Assembly: GCA_026122225.1 (NCBI GenBank)
Contig: JANEZZ010000728.1
Coordinates: 1,922,001-1,986,000, forward strand
DNA length: 64,000 nucleotides
Direction of reading: 5' to 3'
DNA from: Heloderma charlesbogerti
Lineage: Eukaryota; Chordata; Lepidosauria; Squamata; Helodermatidae
Positions within the stretch are counted from its first letter, which is position 1, and every line of letters starts with the position of its first letter. The translations under genes and the position numbers were made by a program. This document shows positions 34,367 to 45,572 of the stretch, piece after piece. The notes beneath the pieces are model-generated. The model made no database searches and was not told the origin of the DNA. It worked only from the letters and a program-made list of their open reading frames with translations.

Positions 34367-34902
34367 GGCCTGGTTCACACATAACAGAATCTGTGGCCAC
34401 TGTGTGAACAGAATGCTGGACAAGATGGACTCTTGGTCTGATCCAGCATGGCTCTTCTTATGTTCTTATGTTTTATTTAACACATAGTTTGTTGCCCTAT
34501 CATGGGTTTGTCTGGCAGACGATCAAACAAACCCTGGTTTGTTTTCTCAATCCCTGGGTTGTTTGTTTCCAACCTCTTTCAGCCGCTCCCTCCCTGTATC
34601 CCAAAAGCTTTTGTGGTGCTGTGGTACTGGCATGTAGAGCGGCTGGGCTTTCTTACCACTCCTGCCTGCTACCTCTGAAGCCTGGTGAAACAACCTATGA
34701 GCAACCCACAATTCTGGGTTTGCACATAACAGCAACCTATGATTTAAACAACTTAGAGTTCACAACCCAACAACAAACCATGGGTTCTTTTTCTGGGTTT
34801 TTCATTATTAACCAACCATGGTTTGTTAGCACAGTCGCTTTCACATATCACAACAACCCAGAATTCAACAACCCATACCATAGGTTATGTGCAAACCAGG
34901 CC
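34367..34902. mobile_element. Inverted-repeat DNA element with CR1 tail inside
   Basis: The left end GGCCTGGTTCACACATAAC is inverted at the right end as GTTATGTGCAAACCAGGCC, giving terminal inverted repeats of about 19 bp in a 536-bp element. Inside, at about 34,399-34,472, lies a plus-strand CR1 3' tail (GATCCAGCATGGCTC then repeated TTCTTATG), presumably a later insertion. The remainder is built of gggttgtt/aacaaccc words and matches the composite at 31.2-32.45 kb. Non-autonomous; superfamily not determined because the flanking duplication is ambiguous. Confidence 0.7.
34399..34472 (+). mobile_element. CR1 3' tail fragment
   Basis: TGGACTCTTGGTCTGATCC followed by 'agcatggctcttcttatgtt' and a second TTCTTATG unit, the terminal octamer-like repeat of CR1 elements. 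About 74 bp, extremely 5'-truncated. Confidence 0.75.
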
Positions 34903-35377
34903 TATAAGTAGTATTGGCCCCACTATTATTTCCTTGTGTCATGCAAAACAACAACAGAAGACTAACATGGGTTCTGCTCAAGGTAGAAGTGGCTTGTACA
35001 GACTGGATGTGCAGTCCCAGATAAAAGTGCATGTGGATACATCCTAATTTTCACTACAGGCCAATAGGGATTACAGCCAAAAGGAATGCAATTTAATACA
35101 AATTTAAACCTTATCCCCCACCTCCCAAATTATATAGCTATACAGCAGATGCTCTTTTTGGTTTCCAGCATCCATGATATACATGCAGCCTGGTACTTAT
35201 ACATTTTTACTCAAAAGTAAGCTCCACTGACTTCATTGGGACTTACTAGTATGCATTAGGATTACTTTAATGTTCAATAGAACGAAAAGATTGGCAACAT
35301 GGCTTTTGACTTTCAAGTCCAAGGGCACTTTTTGTAAACTAGGGCATTGTAGCAAGGGAAGCATTGGGGCGAGAGTT
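34903..35377. other. Intron sequence with one short repeat
   Basis: An 'aggattgcac' family copy is at about 35,198-35,268 (TTTTACTCAAAAGTAAGCTC). Otherwise no feature seen. Confidence 0.4.
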
Positions 35378-35562
35378 GGGGTGGTGCACTGGTTGAACTG
35401 TGAGAGTGGAACAGGGGATACGAGGCTTCAAAACTTCTTTAACGTAAAGCTCACTGGGCCACTCTTAAACCCAGCCTAGGATTGTAATTAGGATAAACTG
35501 GAGTAACCCCCTCTGTATAGTACCCTAAGCTCCACAGAGAAAGGGTGGAATATACATAAATA
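35378..35562 (+). mobile_element. Probable tRNA-derived SINE with L2-like tail
   Basis: A-box-like GTGGTGCACTGGTTGAACTG and a weak B-box-like segment some 35 bp on, then a body and the tail 'agaaagggtggaatataca' plus taaataa. The tail resembles those of L2-mobilised SINEs. Divergent, so family naming is tentative. Confidence 0.45.
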
Positions 35563-35988
35563 AGGCTGCAATCCAATGGGGACAGTCGGCCGCCTCTGAA
35601 CTTGGAGGCGACCAACTTCCAATGCAGGGCGGGCAGAGCGCGGAGGGGATCTTCTCTGTGCTCCGGCTGCCCTGCATTCATGGCTAGATGGCCGATTGAG
35701 GCTGTCTAGCCAGAGCGGATCGAAGCGGGGGGGGGGGAGCCTGACAGTGCATAGGAAGCATCGTAACGACGCTTCCGCCATCCCCTCCCCGCCCCCAGGA
35801 AAACCCCTTTTCTCCGCTCCGCACTGCTCTTATGAGTTTGGAGCCAGGGACAAACCGCGCCTCTTATGAGGTGGGGAGGAGATTTTCTGGGAACCAACCT
35901 TGGAGCGCAGGCTCTGAGGTCAGTTCCCAAAAACTGAATAATCCTATGGCCATCAAGCTGCTGTCTAGCGGCCATAGGATTGCACCCT
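35563..35988. mobile_element. G+C-rich multi-hairpin MITE, copy 1
   Basis: Ends AGGCTGCAATCC and the complementary GGATTGCACCCT. The left subterminal region GGCCGCCTCTGAACTTGGAG is also found, in opposite orientation, near the right end of the copy at 51,839-52,283. Internal inverted pieces include 'gcgtcgtaacgacgc'-like and 'gaaccaaccttgg..gctctgaggtc' parts. Unlike its AT-rich surroundings it is rich in G+C and CpG. No coding sequence. Confidence 0.65.
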
Positions 35989-36500
35989 TAAAGAGTCAAA
36001 TCCAGACTTTCATCCAGCCCTTTATTTCATGATTAACTTAAATGCCATTGACCTCAATGAGTCTGCTCTAAGTATGACTAAATCTGGATCCAGCCCAATG
36101 GTTTGGATGTTAAGATAAATTAACTTAAGGAAGTTCATGGAAGCAAAGTTTCCCACCTTGTCGTCTCCAGTGCAGCCACCCATGCCCTCCCAAAAGCCTC
36201 TCTGGCGGGTCAGGGAGCCCGCCTGAACAATGTGGGGCAGGGGCAGAAGGATTGATAGGGAAGGGGTGAAATCAAACAAAATCAGGCTCGGATCCAAAGA
36301 TAAGTTAACTTAAGGAAGTTCAGGAAGGAAGCTTCCCATCTGGTCCTCCAACCAGCTGCTACCCACATCCCATTCCATGTTGCACAGGAGGGGCTCTTCA
36401 TCTTCCATACAGGCTTTTCAGAGACCACAGAGAGTAAAAGGGAACAGAAAATTGCCTTTCTGTGAACTTCTCTTAGAATCCAAGCCATTTAGGAAAGGGA
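35989..36500. repeat. Two related units about 185 bp apart
   Basis: TTAACTTAAGGAAGTTCA with a following 'gg(a)agc..cttcccacctggtc' type block occurs at about 36,120 and again at about 36,306, suggesting a diverged tandem duplication. A half copy of the 'aggattgcac' family is at about 36,044-36,100. Confidence 0.45.
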
Positions 36501-37680
36501 TATGTGACTTCTGACTTCACCACACTCGGTCTTTATCATTAAAAAAAAATCTTACTGTTTGGTTGCACTGCCTTAACCTTAACTTGAGATGCTGCTTTTT
36601 AAAAAAACTTTTCCTTGTCTTACTTTCACACTTGCTATGCATAAAACACAAAGCAATTATATGTTTTAATTTCTAGTATCCTTAGTTCTGAAGGCTCGTA
36701 AGCAGCCAGGTAGTCCTGGCTTCTAAAGTCCAGTTCTTATTTAAAAAAAAGTTTTTAAATGTATTATGTGAACTGGTGTGTTGATGAATGAACATAGCTT
36801 TCTTCATGAGGGAGGGGGTCTAAGAAACTTTAAACAAGAGTACTTTCATTACATGCCTGGAACTCCAAACTGATTTACAGTAATTTTGCAAGGCTCTCAG
36901 CTCTCTTTGTCTTGAGTACGCACATTTACAAGTATAGTAAAGTGCATTTAAAGTGCAGCCAAATAATAAAACCTGTTTTTTCAACCAACATATTAGCTGT
37001 ATATCATTGGAGAATGTGGTGAATTCATTGTAAACAAACTGTACATTATACACTTTTTAACGTATACAGGAAATGCGTGGGGCACATTTTATTGCTGTAA
37101 CAGTTACTTAGAATTAACTACGTTATTACCCAATGGTGAACTATGAGTATAGATTTTCTCAAATGATAGGCAACTGAAATATCTTTATAATACAGCTGGG
37201 GAATATAATACTTTTCATATGAATTGTGTGGAACTTGGAAACCATTGCAATTTCAGCATCAATTAATTTGTATGTAATATTCTGCAGCTGGCAACCTACT
37301 AGGGAAATATAATCTATAGTAATTTTCTAGGTACAGTATCAGCAACACTGTAAAAAAAACCCAGTTTATATGCTTGCACTGGACATATTCGGTAATACTG
37401 ATATAGGCTACATAAAAAGGTGCCAACATTGTTGGGCCCCGCGCAATGTGTATCAATACTGAAAATCCCTATGTTGCTATTAATTTCCTCATCACATTTG
37501 TACTATTTACTGTTATTAGAACACAATAAGTTTAAAGGCCAATTCTATAAATCACAAAAATGGAACATTTATAAAACACTACCATTATATCTTCCACTTT
37601 TAAGTAAAGCAGCCATCATCAAATGCTCTATTTTTTTTTAAAAAAACACCCTCTTCTTTCATTAAGTGAGTACCCAAATC
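36501..37680. other. AT-rich unique intron sequence
   Basis: No gene or repeat identified. Confidence 0.35.
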
Positions 37681-37857
37681 ATTTCCTATGTATGTTTACT
37701 CAGATGTAAGTTCCCCTGTAATTAATGGGGCTTACTCCCAGGAAAGAGTCCATAAGACTGCATCCTCAGGCTACAGTCTTATGCACCCTTACCTGGGTGT
37801 AAGTCCCATTGAACTCAATGGGGCTTACTTCTGAGTAGACATGGAAGACAGTACACT
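37681..37857. repeat. Two adjacent 'aggattgcac' family repeats
   Basis: The first copy has 'tttactcagatgtaagttcc' and 'aatggggcttactcccagga'. The second is better preserved, with GTAAGTCCCATTGAACTCAA and GGGGCTTACTTCTGAGTAGA. The GTAAGTCCCATTG / CAATGGGGCTTAC arms show the palindromic core clearly. Confidence 0.7.
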
Positions 37858-39365
37858 GTGAGAGTATCACCAAAGTGCACATTTTTTTCCTTTTATCTGG
37901 GTAATAACAGCAACTGTGCTTTAAAAAACAGTCTGTCAAGGCTACTGAGTCTAAAATTAGACCTATGAGGTTTATTTTGGTGAGTGAGCACATCCTGGAA
38001 GGAATCCTGTAAATTTCAATAACCTGACTGCTTACAATAAAGGGATGGGGGAGAAAGAGAGGAAGGACAGGGTGGCACATACATGCACTTCCTGCAATTA
38101 TAATCTATGCTTCTTCATGCAGGTCACCCTGTGGTGAAGCTGTGATGTTATCAATATTCATTCTTTAAAGTGTCCACTTTGTGGTATCACTATTTCTTTT
38201 ATGTGTCTAATCTCAGTTAATTATTCTTAAAGCCATTGACCAGGACACCTGTTTTGTGATAAAATTCTGCTTAAGTAATCTCAGCAATCAAGACGAGGCC
38301 AGTCAATTAAAAAAAAATACAAAAGACATCTGCCTATCAAAATATGAATGGTGAATTAATTTTAGGCCTTGCCACCCATGTACCATGCCAAACCAAACAG
38401 GTCATGCAATAAACCTTGCTACTCCTATATGGTGTATGTGATTATTTTCTACATTTTAAAGGGTAAAACCAAATGCTCAGTTCCAAATAGGGTAGTTCAG
38501 TGAAGTGATCTATAACCTCATGGGTTATCATGAAGCTAAAATAATAGATACTCTTTGGTTCAGCAATGTGTGAACAAGGTCTTAGTGCAGCCTTGAATTA
38601 CTTTATGCTTTCAGCTTTATGAAAGAGTGCAATGGGAATAACAGGCATATAAGGCATGAAAAAACCTTGACATAAGTAGAAGCAGAAAGAGATGCTTATT
38701 TTTTATTATAGAGAGAGGCAGTTTAGTCATGAGGAGTAAGTGTCCTTAAGACTGCTATCTAGACAAATACATACTATTCACATAAGGCTACCAGCACCGT
38801 TTTAGATCTGTATAATCAACAAAACAACTTGAATAGTTGAATTACAGACTGTCATAATACTCAAGCCTACTTAAGAATTATCAAAACATAATTTCCTGAG
38901 AGCAACTAGTCTCCTGACTATTTTGTTACATTAGTTTAACAAATAAATATACCTTACAAATAAAGCACTTCCACTGTAAAGGATATTAACCTTCCCTTTG
39001 TTTGGAGCAGACAATATAAAAAATCAAAACATTATCACCCCCCTCTTGTTGAGTGAGAATTTGTAGAATTTTGAGGTCTATAAGGACTTGAGATTTATTT
39101 TTATTTTTTTTAAACTAGAAATAAATGTTATGGCTTAGCTGTAAATCAAGAACTGATATTTATAATAACAACACAGGCATAATCTCAACCACTGTATCTC
39201 CAGTAGGAAAGCTATAATGACTAACTTTTATAGGCTGGTAAGACATTCTGTATTATATTTTGTCATTAAAATTCTAAGGGTAATGCAGATAGTTTATTTT
39301 TGCTGCAATCAAAGGCAGAAATCCTGCACATCTAAGTATCCATGTAGAATCTTATGCTTGTTTAC
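37858..39365. other. AT-rich unique intron sequence
   Basis: No gene or repeat identified. Confidence 0.35.
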
Positions 39366-39556
39366 TTGGACTTAAGTCCTGTCCCACTGAGTTCAGTGGG
39401 GCTTTCTTCCAAAATAAGTGGATACAAAATTGTAACTATAGCCCCATTTAAATCAAGGGCTTAGGCTGCAATGCTAGACACATGTAACTGGAAATAAACC
39501 CCATTGCAGTCTATGGGACTTCCTTCTGAGTAGACATGAACAGGATTGTGCCATTA
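39366..39556. repeat. Two 'aggattgcac' family repeats
   Basis: Copies at about 39,366-39,430 (CTTAAGTCCTGTCCCACTGA) and 39,469-39,556 (GGAAATAAACCCCATTGCAG ... GAACAGGATTGTGCC). The second is nearly complete. Confidence 0.65.
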
Positions 39557-41029
39557 AGCTCTGCATTAATGTATAGCTATATGCAGGATTACAGCCATTG
39601 TCTGGGTTTAACAGAACCAACCTTAGAAGAGCTTGCATGGCATGACCACAACTCACTATTGTCCAACTCATTTTGGTGTACCTTTCATGGAAATAAACTA
39701 GTCAGCAAATGCATAATGTACAGACAGAAAGCAGTTCACATGAGACATTAAACAAATGCACTATATTTACTAATGTGATGGGAATGTTCCCTCTACTCCT
39801 AAACATGCCATTACAACAAGAAAGAAACAAAACTATACATATTTCCCTGTTTCAACAGACCAGTTCATCATCATGCAGACACACTACACACATACATTCC
39901 TACGCATCAAATGTAGTAGTAGCAGCACCTGAACAGCTTCCTTGGAAAGGAAGGAGAAGAGGGGGGAGAATAGACCTGTGATACAGCAGCCAATGGGTGA
40001 CTTAAGATACATGTAACTGGAATCTCAAGCTAACATACACTGTGCTCCTTTACACCCAGAACACAAATATACAAATTATCATTCATTTAGACATACACAT
40101 GCATTGTCTTTTGAGTCGCGCACAAAAAGGTTAAACGGTAAAGGCCGTAATCAACAGGAAAACTGGCAAAGGCTGAAGTGGCACCCAGCAGTGCCACAAT
40201 GTACCTGTGATTCACAAGCAACACCGCCACACACATATCTTCAAGACCGACACTTGCTATAAGTGTAGGATGAAAAGGAGTGGGGGGGGGCGTGTCCAGG
40301 TGCTAGATGCCATCCCTCCAACTACTGGACTCATTCTGGACTTTGGGACTGCTAGCACTTTGCATGGTGGATGAGGATGCAATTCCCGCCTGGAGGCATT
40401 AATGATATTTCTAGAAATGATTTCTGACTGCTGCCAGATGCTTCTTGGAAATGCAGCAATTTCCAGACACAGGGAGCAGTCCAAGGTGAAGGGGTAGGCA
40501 GAGCTGGAAAGCAGGACAGGAGCAGCAAGAAGGGCAACGAAGTATGAACTAAGAGGTAGCAGGCTGAATGGGCAGCTGGGCTGGTGTAGGGCAGAGCAAA
40601 ACCGCGGTGCTAAAAAGGAAAGAAGGTCGCAGGGAAAGGCATATGAGGGGCAATGAGAAAAAAAGGGGGATGGGGCAGTCACACTGAGGAAGGCAGAGAA
40701 AGAGGTGAGTGGTTTATGGGGCTGCAGGGCAGAGGATAGCAGAACTAAAGTGCAAAAAATAAAAATAGAAGGAGGAGATAGAGGAAGACGGAGCTGTGGG
40801 ATGTAGTGACAGAGACGGCACGGGATGTAGATGCAAGAGAGCTATTTTTGAAGAACAGAATGAAAAAGAAAAATCATGCCATCGCAAACGAAAAGACAAG
40901 GAGAAATTATTGGCGAGGGGAAGAATGAGTCTCACCCCTTAATAATAGTGCTAACAACAACAACAGTTTGGTTGAGAACGTGGCGCTTCACAATAAGGGG
41001 GGAGTCCTTTCCTCCTACCCTCCTCAAAA
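39557..41029. other. Intron next to the AFF3 exon, purine-rich on the plus strand
   Basis: From about 40,260 onward the plus strand is rich in GGA/GAA words, with rising G+C towards the CpG island. No coding exon, RNA or transposon is recognised. The 141-codon minus frame at 40,257-40,682 is Leu/Pro/Ser-rich and looks compositional. Confidence 0.4.
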
Positions 41030-41770
41030 ACTCTGGGGCAGCAGCAGAAGTGAGACGAGGGGGAAGAACCGGCCGCCCCGCCGCCCCCCCTCCCCTCCCC
41101 TCCCCCCCCCCCGACAGAGCTACACACACACACAGCCCAAGTTGGAAAGGCAGCCGGCCAGCCTCACCAGAGGGAGTCCAGGTCCCATTCCTGCAGAAGA
41201 GCCAAGTCGAAGCTGTCCATGGTGAGGTCGGAGGAGGAGGTCAGCGCCGCTCAGCTGCAGCCACGCAGCGGCCAAGGCGCATCTTAGCAGCGCCGCGGGT
41301 GGGCGGAATGCGAGCGGGAGGAGCGGCGGGGGGGCCTTCGGTGCGCCCCTCCCTCTTCCCTGAGCAGAGAGAGAGAGAGAGAAACGCAGCGCCCGCGAGA
41401 CGCCCCTCTCCCCCCCCCCGGCGCGGCGCGCGCGCTCTCTCCTCGCCCTCGGTGAAGCGCCGCCGCTCGCCCGCAGGCGGCCGCCGCTCGTCTCAGCGCC
41501 TTCTCCCGGCGCCGCCTCTCCCCAGCTCGCGCGTGGATGTGCGGACGCGGCGTGTGCCTCGCTCAGCGCTGGCGCCCTCGCTGCGAACGCTGCGGCAGCA
41601 GAAGCCCGCCGCGGCTCCCCGGCGGAGCCGTGTGGCTGCAAACACGCGAGCCGGCTTCCTGCTTCGGTGTCCGCCTCTGCCCGCCTTTGTTTCCTTTCCG
41701 CGCCTCAGCCCTCGCGGGCGTCTGCGGGCGTGTTTTGTGTTGGTTTTGGAGCTGCGACGGAAGACCCCGA
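41030..41770 (-). promoter_or_regulatory. AFF3: CpG island: AFF3 promoter and 5' UTR
   Basis: About 740 bp very rich in G+C and in CpG, in sharp contrast to the AT-rich flanks. It includes many GGCGG/CCGCC-type boxes, GA runs and a C-run with an AC microsatellite at its left edge near 41,100. The AFF3 ATG (41220) lies inside it, so the segment from roughly 41,221 to 41,770 should hold the 5' untranslated sequence and the core promoter on the minus strand. No TATA box is evident, which fits a CpG-island promoter with dispersed starts. The exact transcription start and any upstream noncoding exon cannot be fixed from sequence alone. Long open frames crossing the island, one of 314 codons on the plus strand, come from the lack of AT-rich stops and are not taken as genes. 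Confidence 0.8.
41168..41220 (-). CDS. AFF3: AFF3 first coding exon
   Basis: Read on the minus strand from an ATG in a good Kozak setting (CACCATGG), the exon encodes MDSFDLALLQEWDLDSL and then TG, directly followed by GTGAGG, a splice donor. The peptide matches the N-terminus of AFF3 (LAF4) as I know it from mammals, with one conservative change, D for E, near the end. In mammalian AFF3 the next residue is Cys; the exon ends with the first two bases (TG) of such a codon, so the splice phase (2) fits as well. AFF3 is a nuclear AF4/FMR2-family scaffold of a super-elongation-type complex that recruits P-TEFb to RNA polymerase II. The exon lies inside a CpG island, as expected at a promoter-proximal first coding exon. 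Later AFF3 exons would lie at lower coordinates; I found none in this window. The other AF4/FMR2 members start differently, so AFF3 is the best call. Confidence 0.87.
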
Positions 41771-44317
41771 ATCAGTTCTGTATGTGTTTAGAACCCGAGG
41801 TGATCGCAAAAAAAAAATAAAATATTCACAGCCATAACTAACACTCAGGAGGTCGCCTCCCCGCTACGATCCGAAAATCAAGATAGCTTACTTGGCTTTC
41901 TCACTTTTCTTTCACCTCATTTAATATTACCCAGATTGTTCACACACACACACGTGTACCTTTATGAGAATTATAAGGGGCCTTTGAGAGGCATTTGACT
42001 TCTTCCCACAAGGAAAAAAGGTTGTGTTTGGGGGCGGGGGGGGCGGGGAGTACTAGACAGGAGTGGCTTAGATGACATTAACTTTCTGACCTTTTCCCCT
42101 CCACTCACCCTGTCCAAATATTTCCAGATTTCTGCACAATCCACTTCCAGAAAGATGGATCACCTCCATAACAATTTGTCCTTTTAAAAAAACGGGCATT
42201 ACGGTTTTAAAAGCGAAGGAAGCTATCGATTCCTGATGCACAGCAACACAAACAACCCCAAAACGAAACTAACAACAAAGAGTGAGCAGCCCATTCACAC
42301 ACAGCTCAGCCATTCAGATCTCACCCACCATTCTCAAACAGTATAGTAGGGTAGCACCCAATAATATAATAATGTGATGCAGACGTTTGTCACTGGCTGG
42401 GGAAATAGTTGACTCAAGTAGTATGAAGCCAAGTCAAATGAAAATAGCCCTGAGAGTGATCAGCTGTATGGATTACAGATCATAAATCTGATTTTGGAGC
42501 TATGCTTCTCACTCTGCAAATTGTACTTACCACAGCTGAGGAAAGAGCTGTGAAAATAATGGATATATGAAACCAAAATCCTATTAGCTCAAAAAATCTA
42601 CATTGCAACATACACATTAGAAAACTTACAAAATAAAGTAAGTTACATAGTTAATAAGCTGACTGGCATCCAGGTGTCACACCTTCAAGTTCACGTCCAG
42701 ATACCCATATGACCTCCGAAAGTCAAACCAGCCCTATGAATACTTCAGTAAAAGCCACTAACAATGTGATTCCAGGAAAAGGAAATAAAGACTAAGCACC
42801 TCCTCTTACTTAACTTGCTTACATGTTGAGTTTATACACATTTCCTGTCATGTTCACTTACAGAAGCAGTCCCAAGTTAGTTCAGTTACAGCTGCAGTAC
42901 AAGAATAAACGTCTTAGCAGTGCTTCAGTTGTGAAAGAATCTCTAAAGTCGTTATCTTGACTGTATCATAATAAAAGGATTAACACTTACATTGATATGC
43001 AGTGTTTCCATTTACCAGTGTGAGCTAGTGTGTTACTATTCAGTGCTGCTAACAAGTAAAAATGCAATATAATTTATCAAGCACATTGTTTTAAGTAGGT
43101 AGTGTCCCTAGCTGTCATGTCTTATTGCAATGGAATCTTTCAGTAATGAGTAAAATGAATGCGCATATGGCTTCTTATATTAGGCGTAACTTGTCATATG
43201 CTTGAGGGTCCTTTTAGGCAACAGAGTCTACACAGCCTTATTTTATTAGTCTCTTGCGTATTCTATATAATAACAATTCCTACACTGTTGTCTCTCTCAT
43301 TCCCTCCAGAAATATAAAGGTTTTCCAGTGTCCAGAGAGAATCAGCCCACACCAAGATTCAACCCAAAGGGGGAAAGTACACAAGTCAACACACATCTCT
43401 GTTCTCTGGTGATACATTATCAAAGCCGGCTGACAAGCAGTCCATACTATTGTATGCAGATGTGAACATTGGAATGAGCTATTGTACATGGAGGGAAAAG
43501 GCACCTTGGATGGGCAGGAGTATCTATGGGCACACACTAATACAAACCCTTTGCAGCATACTGTGTGCCTCTTATCGCCAAACAGTACTGGTGGTGGTTG
43601 CTTCCCTATTCTTTCTTTCTCTGCCTGTAAACATGTAAATACGTTCTCACAAGACAACAGTGGACTCAGATGCTCCACCTCATCCAATACGGCAGTGTGA
43701 CAAACCTACTCCATCTGCACTTCAAATTGCAGAATTCACACAGAAGTAGACCTATAACATAGTCCTGCCCTGATATTGTTGTATTCTGTCATCTGAGCCA
43801 CCTACCACTGTCCATTTTCTTTCTGGAAACAAAACATGACTGGGCCATAAAATACCCCAATAATCTATTGATTTTGCCATTGGGGGTCTCTGTGTCCCCC
43901 AAATGCTGCAACTTTGGGGGGTATAAAATGTCCCCATGGGTTTTACCAAAGAAAACTGGTCTAGGGAAACAGGCGTCAGTAAGTTGGCACAAACGATGGG
44001 ATTTCACTGGGGAACATTTACCTCACCAGAGACAGATTTATTATTGGGGTAGAAAAATACCCCACAACACCAAAAAGTGTTAGTTCTTAGTAATAAATAT
44101 GTTATCTTGACAGTTTGATATTTTTCTAATATTTTGAGTTTATAACATACTTCTTCTGACACTGCAGACATATTTTTGTTGGGGGGGGGAGCGTTTTACA
44201 AACTCAGGATGCATTGGAAATGCCCCACAAACATATTTGTGTATATTTTTTACAACCACTGCATGAGGAAACGAAACCTAGATAAACAGTCCTCAAAAAA
44301 GAGCAAAGTGGTATGCT
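41771..44317. other. AFF3 upstream flank, nothing assigned
   Basis: Short CA runs at about 41,940-41,955 and poly-G near 42,040. No conserved gene, RNA or repeat is recognised. An upstream noncoding AFF3 exon could be hidden here but cannot be seen from sequence alone. Confidence 0.35.
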
Positions 44318-44662
44318 GGTTTTAAATATAACTAATGGTTAAGACGCTGAACTGCAGACCGGATGGTCGGCAGGACAGCAGTTCGAGACCCAAGTGCCGC
44401 GTGACAGAGTGAGCTCCCATCTTCAGTCCCAGCTCCTGCCAACCTAGCAGTTCGAAAGCAAGAAATTGCAAGTAGATAAATAGGTACCGCTTTGGCAGGA
44501 AAGGTAACAGTGTTCCGTGCACCTGGGTGTTCAGTCATGCCGGCCACATGACCACGGAAGCGTCTTCGGACAGTGCTGGCTCTTCGGCTTAGAAATGGAG
44601 ATGAGCACCGCACCCTAGAGTCGGGCACGACTGGTTGGGGACACCTTTACCTTTTTAATGGC
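44318..44662 (+). mobile_element. Sauria-type SINE, near full length
   Basis: A tRNA-derived head with TGGTTAAGACGCTGAACTGC (A-box region) and GCAGTTCGAGACCC (B box), a body with 'cctagcagttcgaaagca' and 'gtagataaataggtaccgc', and a 3' part 'gatgagcaccgcaccctaga' ending AGTCGGGCACGACTGG and 'cctttacctttt'. The CACGACTG motif near the 3' end is shared with the BovB LINE tails in this window, as expected for SINEs mobilised by BovB. About 345 bp. It is not a functional tRNA gene: the tRNA fold is not closed and it is fused to a SINE body. Confidence 0.8.
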
Positions 44663-45564
44663 CCATCAAGGTTAGGAATGGAGAGTTTCCCAACCCTACT
44701 TGCCTAATTTCCACCTTTTCATCCACCTTCCACTGAACCCACTGCAGAAGGTTTTGTCCCCATTGCAACATCCTCCCTAACTGCAGCTCTTTTCTTTTCT
44801 CAAAAGAAATGGATGACTGCCATTGAATTATATGGCATATACTCAGAGATGTAAAGGGAGTCTGAGAAACTAAAGTAAAGGCATGCACTTTGGGACAAAC
44901 TCTGTGTGTGTGTGTGAGCGCACGCGCATGCGTGTGCATGCATGCATGCACGTGTGTGTTAGAAGAACTCTGTTTTTCCCTCTTTCAGTTGTGTTCCAAA
45001 ATGGAGACTGTTCACTTTGTTCCATAAAACTAAATAAGAAGCATTTGAGAGCCAAGCCCCTATCTGCATAGCTCTGCCCTGGGTTCGGTTCTTTGGCCGC
45101 ACAATAGTATGATGGAATGTTAAGAGAGGGGAACTGGATTTGATACAGATACATAAATAAATTAGTAGGTGGGACATGCAACACAATGTTGTAATATGCT
45201 CCTGTTCAGGGCTCCTGTCAGCCTGCAACAGGAGCCCTATACTGCTGTTCAAGCTCATGTGTGTGTCTGTGGGGGGTTTTGAGAATGGGGGAAAAGATAA
45301 ATTATGCCTTTCTTCTCCTCCCCACCCCAAGCCTCCCTCTTCTGTGCTATTTAGCATTAGAAGGCTACCTTCCCAGAACTGGAGCATTTTATAACTACTT
45401 ACCAGTTACGGGGCGCATAATTTTGGGGAGTGAAAAGGGGGAAAGTTGTCATTTTTCCTTTTTTTCATTCTTAAAACATACATTTATAGTTTGGGGCAGG
45501 GGATTTTTTTAACCTCACTGCACACAGCTCCCAACCCTAATTATCCTTACTCCAGAATGCTTTA
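44663..45564. other. Unassigned, with a Z-DNA-type tract
   Basis: At 44,902-44,959 there is a nearly unbroken alternating purine-pyrimidine run (TG, CG, CA and GCATGCATG steps). A small 11-bp-arm hairpin AGGGCTCCTGT/ACAGGAGCCCT lies at about 45,207-45,237. No gene is supported. Confidence 0.5.
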
Positions 45565-45572
45565 CTCAAAGC

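Larger units (their letters stand above)
1..41167 (-). other. AFF3: Inferred AFF3 first coding intron (partial)
   Basis: The splice donor at 41167-41166 opens an intron that runs to the low-coordinate end of the window, if the AFF3 exon call is right. I looked on the minus strand for the next AFF3 coding exon and did not recognise it, so the intron would be longer than 41 kb. That is plausible because AFF3 is a large gene with long 5' introns in mammals. The region is mostly AT-rich, with many interspersed repeats listed separately. The assignment is inference from one exon. Confidence 0.6.

Noticed and set aside
1..41167. Second AFF3 coding exon
   Set aside because: I scanned the minus strand for text resembling the next AFF3 segment and did not find any with splice sites. 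It is probably beyond the window.
40876..41820. A 314-codon plus-strand open frame across the CpG island
   Set aside because: Composition is Arg/Pro/Ala-rich from G+C bias, with no domain. The supported exon is on the other strand inside it.
44333..44410. Possible true tRNA gene
   Set aside because: A and B boxes are present, but the cloverleaf does not close and the sequence is fused to a SINE body with a BovB-like tail.
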